The notes under the pieces were generated by a model. The model did no database searches. It was not told where the DNA came from and saw only the letters and a program-made list of their open reading frames with translations. From positions 10,044,001 through 10,108,000 of the forward strand of contig OX467092.1 of assembly GCA_950106755.1 (NCBI GenBank): DNA of 64,000 nt, written 5' to 3'. Origin of the DNA: Climacium dendroides. Lineage: Eukaryota; Streptophyta; Bryopsida; Hypnales; Climaciaceae. Numbering within the stretch: position 1 is the stretch's first letter; each line of letters opens with the position of its first letter. Positions 12,690 to 25,400 of the stretch are shown piece by piece. The position numbers were made by a program, and so were the translations under genes.

Positions 12690-15430
12690 CATCCAATGAA
12701 ATGTAGAGTGGTCAAAGAGAACAAGTTCCTTGCTTCTTTAGGTAAGGCCACTAAGCTTGAACAATATTCTAAATTTAAAGTGATTAAAGAAGATAAGTTC
12801 CCCACTTCCTATAGTAGAGTCGCCAAGCTAGTTGGAGCACCCATCTAAATTGAGTTGGGTCAAGGAAGACAAGGTCTCCACTTCCTTTGGCAAGGCTGCC
12901 AAGTTTGAGTATTCACTTAAATCTAGAATAGTTAAGGAAGTAAAGTTTCCCATTTCCTTTGGCAAGGAAAAAATAGTTAACAAGCTTTAAAAAAAATTCA
13001 AATTTAGAGTGGTTAAATAGACAAGTCCTCATTTTCTTTGACAAAATTGTCAGGCTTGAACACCCATCTCAATTAAAAGTGTTCAAAATATATAAGTTCT
13101 CCAATTTTTTTGACAAAACTGCCAACCTTGAACAAATTCTCAAATTGAAAGTAGTCAAAAGAAACAAGTTCCTCACTTTCTTTGGCGAAGCTACCAAACT
13201 TGAACATCGACTCAAACTTAGAAAGTAGCCCAGGGGGTGCACTACAAAAGAGGTTCATGGGTGAGGAGCGACCAAACCCTAACTACCCATTTCTACTTTT
13301 CCTAATTACTTTCTAATAAACTATAATTTCAACCTACAATTTTGAGCTTTGTTTAACAATGTTTATAGGTTTCTATTGCCAAAAATTTCAATCCTAAATA
13401 ACATGTGATATATTGTCCGGAAATGATTGAAAAATAAACTAAAATGACATGTTTTTCAACTAAAATATTTATAGAGATTACATAAAGATGACTATTGTAT
13501 CAATATTCAGCCAAAATAAACTTTCAGTAGAAAGCTATTTTATAAAAAAAAAAATCATTTTTCAATTTTTTTTTCTTATGTAATATAGGGGTGTGAAAGT
13601 TATTTTTAGCTTTATAGTGTATATTTTTTCTTCTAAAATTTGTAACTAATTATTATTAACATAAAAAATACTAATAATTCAGAACATAAACTTTCAAAGT
13701 AGGAAAATTTATTCATATTCTTTTTAGAAAAAAAATAAAATTTTAGGATATAATATAAGGGGTCCAAAATTTGGTCACTCCTCACCCATGAACTTCTTTT
13801 GTAGTCACCCCTCGGGGAAGTGGTCAAGGAAGATAAGTTCTCCACTTCCTTTGTCACGGCCATCAAGTTTGAACAATCACTCAATTTTAAAGTAGTCAAG
13901 GAAGACAAGTTCCCTACTTCTTCCGACAAGGCCGCCAAGCTTGAACAATCACTCAAATTTAGAGTGGTCAAAGAAGACAAGTTTCCACTTCTTTTTGCAA
14001 GGCCACCAAGCTTGATCACCTACTCAAACTTAGAGTAGTCAAGGAAGATAAGTTCCCCTCTTCCCTTGGCAAGGCTACTAAGTTTGAACACCTTATTAAA
14101 TTTAGAGTGCTCAAGGAAGACAAGTTCCCTACTTCCTTTGGCAAAGCCACCAAGTTTGAACACCCACTCAAATTTAGAGTCGTCAAAGAAGACAAGTTTC
14201 CCACTTCCTTTGGCAAACTGCCAAGCTTGAACAAACCTTCAAATTAAAGAAGGTCAAAGATGATAAGTTCTCCACTTCCTTTGGCAAGGCCAGCAAGCTT
14301 GAATACATAAACAAATCTAAAGTAGTCAATGAAGACAAGTTCTCCACTTCCTTTGGCAAGCCCACCAAGCTTGAACACCTTACTAAATTTAGAGTGGTTA
14401 AGGAAGACAAGTTCCCCACTTCCTTTGGCAAGGACGCCAAGTTTGAACACCCACTTAAATTTAGAGTGGTTAAAGAAGACAAGTTCTCTACTTCCTTTGA
14501 CAAGACCGCCAAGCTTAAACACATAAACAAATCTAAAAGATAAGTTCCCTACTTTCTTTGGCAAGGCCACCAAGTGTGAACATTCACTTAAATTTAAAGT
14601 GGTCAAGGAAGACAATTTCTCCACTTTCTTTGGCAAGGCCACCAAGCTTGAATACTCACTCAAATCTAAAGTGGTCAAAGAAGACAAGTTCCCCACTTCC
14701 TTTGGCAAGGCTACCAAGTTTGAACACTCACTCGAATCTAGAGTGGTTAAGAAAGACAAGTTCCTTAGTTCCTCTAACAAGCCCACCAAGCTTGAACACC
14801 TTATTAAATTTAAAGTGCTCAAAGAAAACAAATTCCCTCGAGAGTTCTTTACTTTTTTTGGCAAGGCCTCCAAGTTTGAACACCCACTCAAATTTAGAGT
14901 AGTTAAGGAAGACAAATTCCCCACTTCCTTTAGCAAGGCCGCCAAGTTTGAACAACCACTCAAATCTAGAGTGGTCAAGGAAGACAAGTTCCCACTTCCT
15001 TTGACAAGACCGCCAAGCTAGAACAGTAACTAAGATTTAGTTGCAATAGGATATTGCTTGATACAAATTTGTTTAGAAATTGTGTAGAGAATCCAAGCTC
15101 TACTAGATCTAGAATCTTTGGTGATGCACATGTATTACAAAGATCTAATATTCTTTTATGTAGTGTAACTAAAGTATTTGATGGAAGTGTATGTGGCAAT
15201 CTAGTTTTAGTTTGAAAGTTTTCAAACATAATTGCCTCCAATTGAGAACATTTTAAAGCAAATTGTAGTTGTAAACCAAGGTTTTCAACATGCACTTCAA
15301 GATTGTTCAAAGTACTCACCAAAATCAATACACAAAGTTTTCCAAAATCAAAATTTTGATTGTCTTTGATCAAAGGGAAAGGATGGTGTGTAGTCTCTTG
15401 CCAACAAATGCCTTCAAAGACCTTGACATC
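12690..15430 (-). pseudogene. Second, decayed copy of the NLR leucine-rich-repeat exon
   Basis: It begins at 15430 after the acceptor TTTGAATGTAG, matching exon 4 of the NLR upstream. It encodes a close relative of that exon's lead region (FGKLCVLILVSTLNN, KILDLVELGFSTQ) and then 24-aa LRRs of the LPKEVGNLSSLTTLNLS type. A missing base near 14990 shifts the frame. Further shifts and stops break the array into pieces (14987-14244, 14530-14183, 14234-14016, 14019-13633), and short LRR scraps reach ~12690. No NB-ARC or kinase precedes it, so only the end of the intron and the LRR exon were duplicated. A TIR element at 13229-13815 interrupts it. Confidence 0.8.
13229..13815. mobile_element. 587-bp TIR element (hAT-like) in the decayed LRR array
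   Basis: The inverted ends are about 40 bp: left CCCAGGGGGTGCACTACAAA, right the complement of CCGAGGGGTGACTACAAAAG. Both continue with GTTCATGGGTGAGGAG. Flanks GAAAGTAG (13221-13228) and GGAAGTGG (13816-13823) look like a diverged 8-bp target duplication, which together with the CAGGGG-type end suggests hAT. The inside is AT-rich and has no transposase. Confidence 0.7.
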
Positions 15431-15504
15431 CTACATTCAAAAAGTTTAGATTATAATGTATTACTTCTTTCTATCATAAATGCAAATGATAATTGATTTT
15501 CTAT

Positions 15505-16144
15505 AAAAATTAAGTTCTCCACTTCCTTTAGTAGGGCCACCAAGTTGAAGCACCCACCCAAATTGAGTTTGGTTAAGGAAGACAAAGTCTCCACCTCCTT
15601 TGGCTAGGCTACCAAGCTTGAGCACCCACTCAAATCTAGAATAGCTAAGGAAGTAAAGTTCTCCACTTCCTTTGGCAAGGTTAAGTAGCCAACAAGCTTA
15701 AACGATTTTTCAAATTTAGAGTTGTTAAAGAAGACAAGTCCTCATTTCTTTTGACAAAACTGTCAAGCTTGAACACCCAACTCATTATAAAGTAGTCAAA
15801 GTAGACAAAGTCTCCAATTCCTATAGCAAGGCCACCAACCTTGAGTAATTTCTCAAATTAAAAGTAGTCAAAAGAAACAAATTCCTCATTTCCTTTGGCA
15901 AGGCCCCAAAAGCTTGAACATCTAAACAAATCTAAAATAGTCAAAGATGACAAGTTCTCCACTTTCTTTGGCAAGGATGACAAGCTTGAATACATAACTA
16001 AATTTAGAGTGGTCAAGGAAGAAAATTCCCCACTTCCTTTGACAAGGCTACAAGCTTGAACAATCACTTAAATCTAGAGTGGTCAAAAAAGGCAAGTTCC
16101 CTACTTCCTCTAGTTGTTTGGCCTAGCAAGAATGCCAAGCTTGA
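15505..16144 (-). pseudogene. Decayed LRR units just downstream of the NLR stop codon
   Basis: Past the TAG at 16147-16145 the 72-bp LRR pattern continues (SLTTLNLVMYSSLSSLPKKV, SLTILDLF) with stops and shifts until ~15505. There it meets intron-like sequence leading to the second LRR exon at 15430. The functional array has therefore lost units from its 3' end through a premature stop. Confidence 0.7.
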
Positions 16145-19100
16145 CTACATAATCAAATCTAGAGTAGTCAACAAAGACAAGTTCCCTACTTCCTTTGGCA
16201 AAGCCACCAAACTTGAACAATCACTTAAATTTAGAGTGGTCAAAGAAGACAAATTTCCCACTTCCTTTGGCAAGGTTGCCAATTTGGAACACCTTCTTAA
16301 ATTTAGAATGGTCAAAGAAGACAAGTTGCCCACTTCCTTTGGCAAGGCCGCCAAGCTAGAACACATATTCAAATTTAAATTGGACAAGGAAGACAAGTTC
16401 CCCACTTCCTTTGGCAAGGCCGCCAACCTTGAACACTTAGTCAAATCTAAAGTGGATAAGGAAGACAAGTTTCCCACTTCCTTTGGCAAGGCTTCCAAGC
16501 TTGAATACTCACTCAAATCTAGAGTGGTCAAAGAAGACAAGTTCCACACTTCCTTTGGCAAGATCGCCAATTTGGAACACCTCCTTAATTTTAGAGTGGT
16601 CAAGGAAGACAAATTCCCCACTTCCTTTGGCAAGGCCGCCAACCCTGAACACTTAGTCAAATCTAAAGTGGACAAGGAAGACAAGTTTCCCACTTCCTTT
16701 GGCAAGGCCACCAAGCTAGAACACCTTCTTAAATTTAGAGTGATCAAGGAAGATAAGTTCCCTACTTCCTTTGGTAAGGCCGCCAAGTTTGAACACTCAC
16801 TCAAATTTAGAGTGGTCAAAGAAGACAAGTTCCCCACTTCCTTTGGTAAGGCTTCCAAGTTTGAGTACTCACTCAAATTTAGAGTGGTCAAAGAAGACAA
16901 AGTCCCCACTTCTTTTGGCAAGGCCATCAAGCTGGAACACATACTCAAATTTAGAGTGGTCAAGGAAGACAAGTTCCCCACTTCTTTTGGCAAGGCCACC
17001 AATTTGGAACACTTCCTTAAATTTAGAGTAGTCAAGGAAAACAAGTTTCCCACTTCCTTTGATAAGGCTGCCAAGTTGGAACACATACTCAAATTTAAAG
17101 TGGTCAAAGAACAAAAGTTCCCTACTTCTTTTGGTAAGACCACCAAGTTTGAATACTCACTCAAATCTAGAGTAGTCAAACAAGACAAGTTCCACACTTC
17201 CTTTGGCAAGACCGTCAAGCTGGAACATATACTCAAATTTAAAGTGGTCAAGGTAGATAAGTTCCCCACTTCCTTTGGCAAGGCCGCCAATTTGGAACAC
17301 TTCCTTAAATTTAGAATGGTCAAGGAAGGCAAGTTACCTACTTCCTTTGGCAAGGCCGCCAACCTTGAACACTTAGTCAAATCTAAAGTGGACAAGGAAG
17401 ACAAGTTTCCCACTTCCTTTGGCAAGGCCACCAAGCTAGAACACCTTCTTAAATTTAGAGTGATCAAGGAAGATAAGTTCCCTACTTCCTTTGGTAAGGC
17501 CACCAAGTTTGAACACTCACTCAAATTTAGAGTGGTCAAAGAAGACAAGTTCCCCACTTCCTTTGGTAAGGCCACCAAGTTGGAACACTCACTCAAATTT
17601 AGAGTGGTCAAAGAAGACAAGTTCCCCACTTCTTTTGGCAAGGCCACCAATTTGGAACACTTCCTTAAATTTAGAATGGTCAAGGAAGACAAGTTTCCCA
17701 CTTCCTTTGATAAGGCTGCCAAGTTGGAACACATACTCAAATTTAAAGTGGTTAAAGAACAAAAGTTCCCTACTTCTTTTGGCAAGACCACCAAGCTTGA
17801 ATACTCACTCAAATCTAGAGTAGTCAAACAAGACAAGTTCCACACTTCCTTTGGCAAGACCGTCAAGCTGGAACATATACTCAAATTTAAGGTGGTCAAG
17901 GAAGATAAGTTCCCCACTTCCTTTGGCAAGGCCGCCAATTTGGAACACTTCCTTAAATTTAGAATGGTCAAGAAACAGAAGTTCCCCACTTCCTTTGGCA
18001 AGGCCACCAAGTTTGAACACTCACTCAAATTTAGAGTAGTCAAGGAAGACAAGTTCCCCACTTCCTTTGGCAAGGCCACCAAACTTGAACATTCACTCAA
18101 ATCTAGAGTGGTCAAGGAAGACAAGTTCCCCACTTCCTTTGGCAAGGCCACCAACCTTGAACACATACTCAAATTTAGAGTGGTCAAGGAAGACAAGTTT
18201 CTCACTTCTTTTGGCAAGGCCGCCAATTTGGAACACTTTCTTAAACTTAGAATAGTCAAGGAAGACAAGTTCCCCACTTCCTTTGGCAAGGCCACCAAGC
18301 CACAACACCTTCTTAAATTTAGAGTGGTCAAGGAAGACAAGTTCCCAACTTCCTTTGGCAAGGCCACCAAGTTGGAACACCCACTCAAATTTAGTCGCAA
18401 TAGGATATTGCTTGATGCAAATTCATTTGGACATTGAGTAAGGAATCCAAGCCCTACTAGATCTAGAATCTTTAGGGATGCACATGTACTACAAAGATCA
18501 AATATCTTCTTTTGTAGAATAATTGAAGTACTTGATGGAAGCGCATGTGACAATCTAATCTTACTTTGAAAGTTGCCTATTATAATTGCCTCCAATTGAG
18601 AACATTGTAAAGCGACTTTTAGTAGTAAGCCAAAGTTGTCAACATGAGCTATAGGATTGCCCAAAGCACTCACCAAAATCAATAGACGAAGTTTCCCAAA
18701 TTTAAAACTTTGGTCATATTTAACCAAAGGAATGTTATGGGACTCAGTCTCTTGCCAACAAATGCCTTCAAGGGCCTCAACATCCTGCATTCAAAGAATT
18801 TAAATTAGAATGAATTACATCTTGATATCATAAATAGAAATGATAATTCATTTTTCACATAGTTTTCAAAACTCAAGCTCTATAAAATAATATGGGCTTC
18901 ATTTTTCATTTACTACATTTGATGTATATAGCAAAGTGGATTATTCAAACACATTTGCACACTTGCACTATTGAAATATTACCTCCTTTGTGAATCCACC
19001 CTCTGGTATCATGGATGCTTTCCAAACTCTTGTACCTCCGGCAATCATTCGTCCCATATCACGAAGTTGGTCATGCATTTCTAAAATGTCACCCTCTTCA

Positions 19101-22100
19101 TTCAACTTCAACAATGACATGTCAAGTAATCTTTCCAATTCATTCACAGGAAGAATACCATCTTTGGACCACAGCGACAAGATTGTCTCTTTTGATATGC
19201 CAGATGGATATACATCTCGACAAAAGAAACAAGCTACATCCAAAAACATACTCTTTTCAACACCATCGTTCAACCCATCATAGCTAATTTTCAAAGTGTT
19301 CCAAATTTCTTCATCACCATCCAAATTCCTTCCTCTTCCCATCCTTTGTAATGCTCGCTCCCAACTTCGCAACCTCTCTTTATGATGAAGAAATGCACCC
19401 ATCACTTTCAAGCTCAATGGCAAGCCATTGCAAGCTTTTACAACACACTTGCGTAACTCTTCAAAGTCAGGTGAAAAAAGAGCTTCATCCCGAGAAAGGT
19501 AAGTGGTGAAAAGCTTTGTGGATGCCTTTTCATCCAACAATTCAACGTCCAACTTTCCATTATTACCTACAAATGATTTAATAGTACTCCATTTGCGTGT
19601 TGTAAGAATGATTGTAGTACCTTTACTAGCTTGTATCAAGTCAAAAGGTACAATATCATGCACTTGAGTTTCATCCTTGACATCATCCAATATTAAAAGA
19701 ACCTTCTTTTCAACCAAGAGTTTTCTCATCATCTCTTGGGCATCTCCAAGATTCTTTGGTTTTTCATCATTCCCAAGTTTGGATAATATCTCGCACAATA
19801 TCTCATACAAACTTTGATAGTTTTTGGATTGTCCAACAAAACATGATGCATGGTATGAAGAATTCACTATCGCATCATCAAATAGAGCCTTTGCTAGTGT
19901 GGTCTTGCCAATTCCACCCATGCCCACAATGCCTACATAATTCATCTTCAAAAGCCTTTTGGCTTTAGATAATTGATATCCCGTGTCAATGAAAATTTCC
20001 TTTGGAAGTGCAATAGGTTCATCCACCTACACATGTACAAGAGTCGTATTCACAAAATCATTTTCGTATGAAAATAAAACACTCAACTTCAAACCATGAA
20101 TACAAAGCTCCAAAACATTTATAAAAACAAAACATCACTCAATCAGTTTTGTATTTTCAATAATTTCATACCTTTGAAACATAGTCTGCACTAGACTTGC
20201 AATCTTTTGAGGTGCCAGGTGAACCATACTCTGGAACCATCTTGCATGAATACGTTCCGTTCAAAAAAGATTTCTTTAAACTTGTGAGCCTTGCACAAAT
20301 GTCAAAAAATGTTGGCCGTCGAAGAGGGTCTTGAGACCAACATTCTTGAATCAAGTCAGTGAGTTTTTCAAAATTGTTGGGTAGGTCTGGTCGTGAGCTT
20401 TTACTATCTATGCCATGTCCACTTGATATTTGATGATAAATATCTTTATTTTTTTCCAAATTAGAATATGGAACCTTTCCTGATAAAATCTCTGAACATG
20501 TCATGGCAAATGACCACACATCAGCTTGAAACCGATACAATGAAGTATTACTTCCCTTGATCATTTCGGGGGACATGTATCTTGGTGTTCCAATTGGAGA
20601 CTTTAATGGTTGTGGGGGCTTTAGAGGCTTGGGATTGCTACAAACCTCCAATTGAGACTCTCCATAATCTGTCAACTTGAATATGCAACGAGGAGAAAAA
20701 TCCTCCATAGAGAGTGAACTTGCTAACACATTAGCAGGTTTCAAGTCAAGATGGGCAACTTGCATGTCATGAAGGTAATACACACCCTTCGCAATTTGGT
20801 GCATCATATCAACTGCAAGATGATAGGGTAAAGGTCTCTTTTCATTCTTCAATATTGTAGACAAGCTTGATTCCATAACCTCCATCACCAAATAGATCTC
20901 AACTATTTCATCTTCCTCAACGATCTCATCTTTCATCTTTTCATTAGACCCACAGCCAATAAATTGCACAAGATTGGGATGGCTTAAGCCTGCTAAGATG
21001 CCAATCTCCTTTTTTTTAGAAATGATGGATTTAGAATCAACTCTTAATACTTTGGTGGCACACGCAAGGCCCAACCAATTTGATGTGTGCACTCCTGCAC
21101 CTATGGGATTAATAGATTGCGGTGTCTTAAAGTCATTTGGAACTTCAAGTGCATCCAAGTCCCCACCATCAACTCGATCCAAATTTCGAAGTCTCAACAA
21201 TAGATGTTTTACTATTTCATAGTCCTCTGATTTTCCTCCCTCGAGTGCAAATTCAAGCTTCTTCTTTAGTGATTGCTCATCTTCAAGGACTTGACTATAG
21301 GTAGGTGCATCAAATTGAATAGGTAAAGTATGGATTGAATGATTTGGATGGTGAAATAAGTATCGATACCAGAGAGAGAGTACGGCGATGTCGAGCATAT
21401 CACGTGTTGTATCATGACAACATTTCAAATCCAAAAGCAACTCACGAAAAGTTTCTTTGTTTTGGAGTTGAAATATAGCCAATTGACACCATCGATCTTG
21501 TTCAATGCAATTTTTTCCTACAATCTCCACTTTCTTTTGAAGATAGCACAATTCTTCAAAAATAGATTGGAATTGGAGATCCTTAGTAGCACATGACAAC
21601 ATTTTCTTCATCTCCTTCATGACTTGGATGAGCTTGCCAAAAAGATGTACACATTGATTTTTATTCAAGACTGTCATCTTGGGAGATGCTTCCATATTCT
21701 TCAAGCATTTCTCAAGTCTTGGTATATCATTGTTTAGTCTTTCACAATAATTACTTTGCACTTGTAAAAAATTCTTGTCTTCCCTGCAAAAAATTGAAAT
21801 TGTAGTGTTAATGAGATGCCTTGCTTGCACATACAAAGAGCCAATACCCAATAATATTGAATAGTTGAATCAAGCATGTTCTACAAATGAAACTTCATAG
21901 AACATTACACGAAAATTGGTAAATAGTGTTGGCAACACTAATTGTGATTTGCAAGGTTAGTGTTAGATGAAAATTATTCCATTCTAACACTATTTTAGCT
22001 CTATAGTAAATTACAATTTTCTACGAAAGGGACAGATTTTCACGACGGAAGGCAAAGATTACAATTTTGTAAGGAAGAGACAGATTTTTACGACGGGGGG

Positions 22101-22460
22101 CAAAAATTACAATTTTGCAGGGAAGGGACAAATTTTTATGACAGCAATTAAGTGCCCCAACACTATTTACACATAAATTGAAAAATAGTATTGGGGGTAA
22201 AAAATAGGGAACAACACTAATTATCACCCAACACTATTTACCAATTTTAGTATAGTGATAGAAATGCCTATCATTTGGAATTAGATATTTAAACAACATT
22301 GTATTCAAACATGCAATTTTCAATTGCCAACACTTAATAACATTTATACTCACCGAGTAGACCATGCAATACCCATGTATTTCCAAAAGATCACCATTGC
22401 AAAGAAGCTAGCCAACACCATCAAAAATAGTGCCATTGCAATCGGTGGGTGAAGTGACAT
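16145..22460 (-). CDS. Membrane-anchored kinase-NB-ARC-LRR immune receptor (PNL-type NLR)
   Basis: Four exons join in phase to 1801 codons: 22460-22354, 21783-20172, 20026-18983 and 18784-16145. All introns are GT-AG. Exon 1 encodes a 35-aa start with a hydrophobic helix (ALFLMVLASFFAMVIFW), a likely signal anchor. Residues ~40-200 are helical, then a kinase-like domain (~263-540) has the VAIK-type Lys (CATKVL), HLDLKPANVL in place of HRD, DYG in place of DFG, and GTPRYMSPE. NB-ARC (574-921) has the P-loop GMGGIGKTT (~607), LLILDDV (~686), TTIILTTR, GLPLSLKVMG (~774), FLDVACFF and MHD (~890). LRRs (~1060-1800) are about 31 units of 24 aa. Kinase-NLRs are known from mosses, where an immune receptor role is inferred from family. 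No stop or frameshift interrupts it. The functional start and whether the kinase is active are uncertain. Confidence 0.9.
16150..18430 (-). repeat. Coding minisatellite: 72-bp LRR units with 9-10-unit higher-order copies
   Basis: Each 72-bp unit encodes one 24-aa LRR of the LSSLTTLNLSxCSxLxALPKEVGN type. Blocks recur at multiples of 72. The run at ~17060-17325 is nearly identical to ~17708-17972 (648 bp = 9 units). The AACCxTGAACACTTAGTCAA unit lies at ~16425, 16641 and 17361 (216 and 720 bp apart). This points to recent unequal exchange or conversion. Because 72 is a multiple of 3, the opposite strand is also free of stops for ~790 codons. Confidence 0.9.
21903..22258. mobile_element. 356-bp TIR element inside NLR intron 1
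   Basis: The left end CATTACACGAAAATTGG matches the complement of the right end (CACTATACTAAAATTGG), and both continue GTAAATAGTGTTGG. ATAGAA flanks both sides (21897-21902, 22259-22264). Inside are three ~46-bp units containing ATTACAATTTT, GGGACAGATTTT and ACGACGG. It lies between exon 1 (ends 22354) and exon 2 (starts 21783). CACTA-like ends, but a 6-bp flank repeat is unusual for that family. Confidence 0.7.
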
Positions 22461-25400
22461 ATCAAAATTCTACAAGAGCTTCAAACAAATTTTAAAGAAA
22501 TAGTTAGAAAATGGCATATGAAACTACAAATATAACAAGATCCCAAGAGGATATCAAGTAACTAAAATACATATTGTAAATATTGCAAAAAAAAAATTCA
22601 CCATTCTTTTATACAAATTTGCACTAAATATCAACAAGACTGATTTAATGGGATGTGTTTTCTCTAAGGCCATTCTACGTACTTTACTTCTGAATATCAT
22701 CTTACAAAATTAAAACATAAACAAGATAATTGTCTAAAAATTAATCATACCTCACATTAATGACCACATCAAATCATAATAGTTGATTTTGATTTCCTAC
22801 AAAAGCTAAACAACCTACCTTTAGGACCTCAAATAACTTATAGACAAATGTGGGGTAAAATTACTATCAATTAAGAAAGGCAATATAACTTTCAACAAAC
22901 AAGTAGAAGAATTATATACCATGTAATAAAATGTCAATGACTTTCCATCCCAAATTGAAAAAAGTATCTTCTTATATTTAATGATTAAAATTTCTAAAAC
23001 AAACAAAACTAAAGAAGTTCATAACTACAATCAATGCTTAAAAGTAATATCTACCAATGAAAGACCAAACCTCTATCACTCCCTAAAGTAGATATTGTTT
23101 TATTAGATGCATGGTTGTGATTAATTAATTCATCACAAACACAAAACTTTCACTCATATAATAATTTGTAATTCAACATACATATGCATTTCAAAAAAAA
23201 AGTCCTAAATCTCAAAATGGTTGCAAACTGAAACACTATCCAATGAAAAGAGGTTACCCACCCTAGTTTGTATTAGTTGCCCCCCCCTTCTTCCAAAAAA
23301 TTTAAAGGCTGTTGATTTTCTTTTAGAAATGCTTCCCCCTCCAAAATACCATCGATTTTTCAAAATTTCTCAAGTCGTTGATCTTTGAGATTTAATTTGA
23401 GTCATCCATCCAAATACAAATACGGAATCAGAATAAGGTTACAGATATGGTACCAAAATATAGATACAGATACTTAATATTGGAATATAGTACAATATAA
23501 ATACAAATACAAATGCGAATATGGATATGATATATAGATACGAGATATGGGATTTCCATTGTCCCATATTGTTTGTTATGTTAACCGCATTCAAAAAATT
23601 ACAAGTAGAGGGAGGGGAGATGAAAAATTAAGAAATTCATTTTAATTAATAAAAAAAAATTTAAACCAAGGTGGGGGGAGTTTAAATTTTTTTTAATTAA
23701 TTAATTAAAATTTTGAGTGCATTTGACAAAAGTGTCATTATGCACTCAAAAGCGGCAATTAACTGCCTACCACAATTCTCAAACACAATATCTTGACAAG
23801 AATTCAAGTCTATTCCACCTTGTGTATACTAATTAAAATTGTCAATGACTACCATTGCACTACTACTATCATCTTTTTTTACTAGAATCTACACACCAAA
23901 AAATAATACTAGAAAATATTATTATAAACAAAATAATGATGCCCTTAAAGTAAAAATTGATGACCCCCAAATGCAATATTTGTAGAATTTGTACAATAGA
24001 ATTCAAAATTTATTTGTAGCTAACATCAACCTATATGAACAACATCCCAAAAAAATTTCAAGTGGAACATTCAAATAATTGTTGCAATTGGTTGAATCAT
24101 TCTATGTTATCCACCATGTACACCACTCACTATCTTTAATCTCAGAAACATACACTTAATGATAAACAATGCCATATATTTTGAGAAAACTATAAATGCA
24201 ATGCTTGACAAAGAGAATTTTAGGACTTATCTTACCTTGCAAGTAATAAGACTTTCAATCTCAAGCCAAGTCAAACATCACTTAGCACATAGCTCCTTCC
24301 TTGTAATAGATTCAATTTCAAAAACCTGCCTCTTCCACCCAAAAAATTCATTTCAACCAATAATATGCTAGAAAAAAATACAAAAAAAGTCAGAGGACTA
24401 TTCCACCATAGACCCCCATTTCTTAGTGCAAGAAATCGCTTGAAGTACAACAAATTCTCAAACAATATCACTCCTTCAATGAATGAATGCTTGTGGATGA
24501 AAAAACTATTTCAATTTACATTTCATCAATGTGCACATTACTCACCTGCTTTTCTTGTGAGAGGTCTAAACCCTCCATCACTATGGTCATTTGCAAGTTT
24601 GTTCATCCCTGTAGTATTGCAACCATTTATTTGCTAAGCAAAATTCTTCCAATAATTGGCAACTAATCTCCACATATTGTGGGACTCAATGTCTACTTCA
24701 ACAAGTCCTCCATGCAAGAACACCAACCTTCAATTGAAAAGCTTATGTAAAACAACACCAAGGTAATGAAGTACAACTCCAGATAGAGCCTATTGTTGGC
24801 TACTAAACCTACTTATAACACATACACCAAACACATGAACCTAACATATGAGCCTGTAAAGATTAAGAACACCTAAACCAACACTTCCAAGATGCAAAAT
24901 TCAATCACTCGATATCCCAATAGAACACCCTAAGTCTTGCTGAAAACATATTTATTTAAGTACTACCCAAATCCAATCTAGTGATACCAAGTTTAGAGAA
25001 TTTTTCAATAGATTTATCCACTACAAAGGAAAACTTGTCAAATATCCCATTTTCATCACTAAACAAAAACTCCTTTACAATGAGTTGGTGCAAAATTCAA
25101 GATGCATCTTTTCATTTGATAAACAATGGGAATGCCTTCTCACATCTTTGTAAGATATGAAATTGAATGTTAATGAAGCCGGTGGTACATGTTCTCTTAC
25201 TTTGCCTTCCGCAGAGCTACCGAGATAAAAGAAAGCTTTTGTCCTCTGTCCTTCATACTACGCACATGCACAATCACCATAAATGAATAATCAAAACAAG
25301 TGAGAGAGGTATGCTACCTAGAATCGAATTGGAAGAATATACATCACTCGAACACATGACAGTTGCCTGTGCATCCACTATGTTATCATTTCCATCTTTC

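Noticed and set aside
14329..15021. Several plus-strand frames with similar KTSSPLPLARPPS or VKEDKFPTSFGKA repeats
   Set aside because: Shadows of the decayed LRR array on the minus strand.
16056..18437. 793-codon open frame on the plus strand opposite the LRR array (KFRVVKEDKFPTSFGKA repeats)
   Set aside because: It is the complement of 72-bp LRR units. A period divisible by 3 with conserved sequence keeps the antisense frame open. The sense strand has splice sites, domains and family matches; this one has none.
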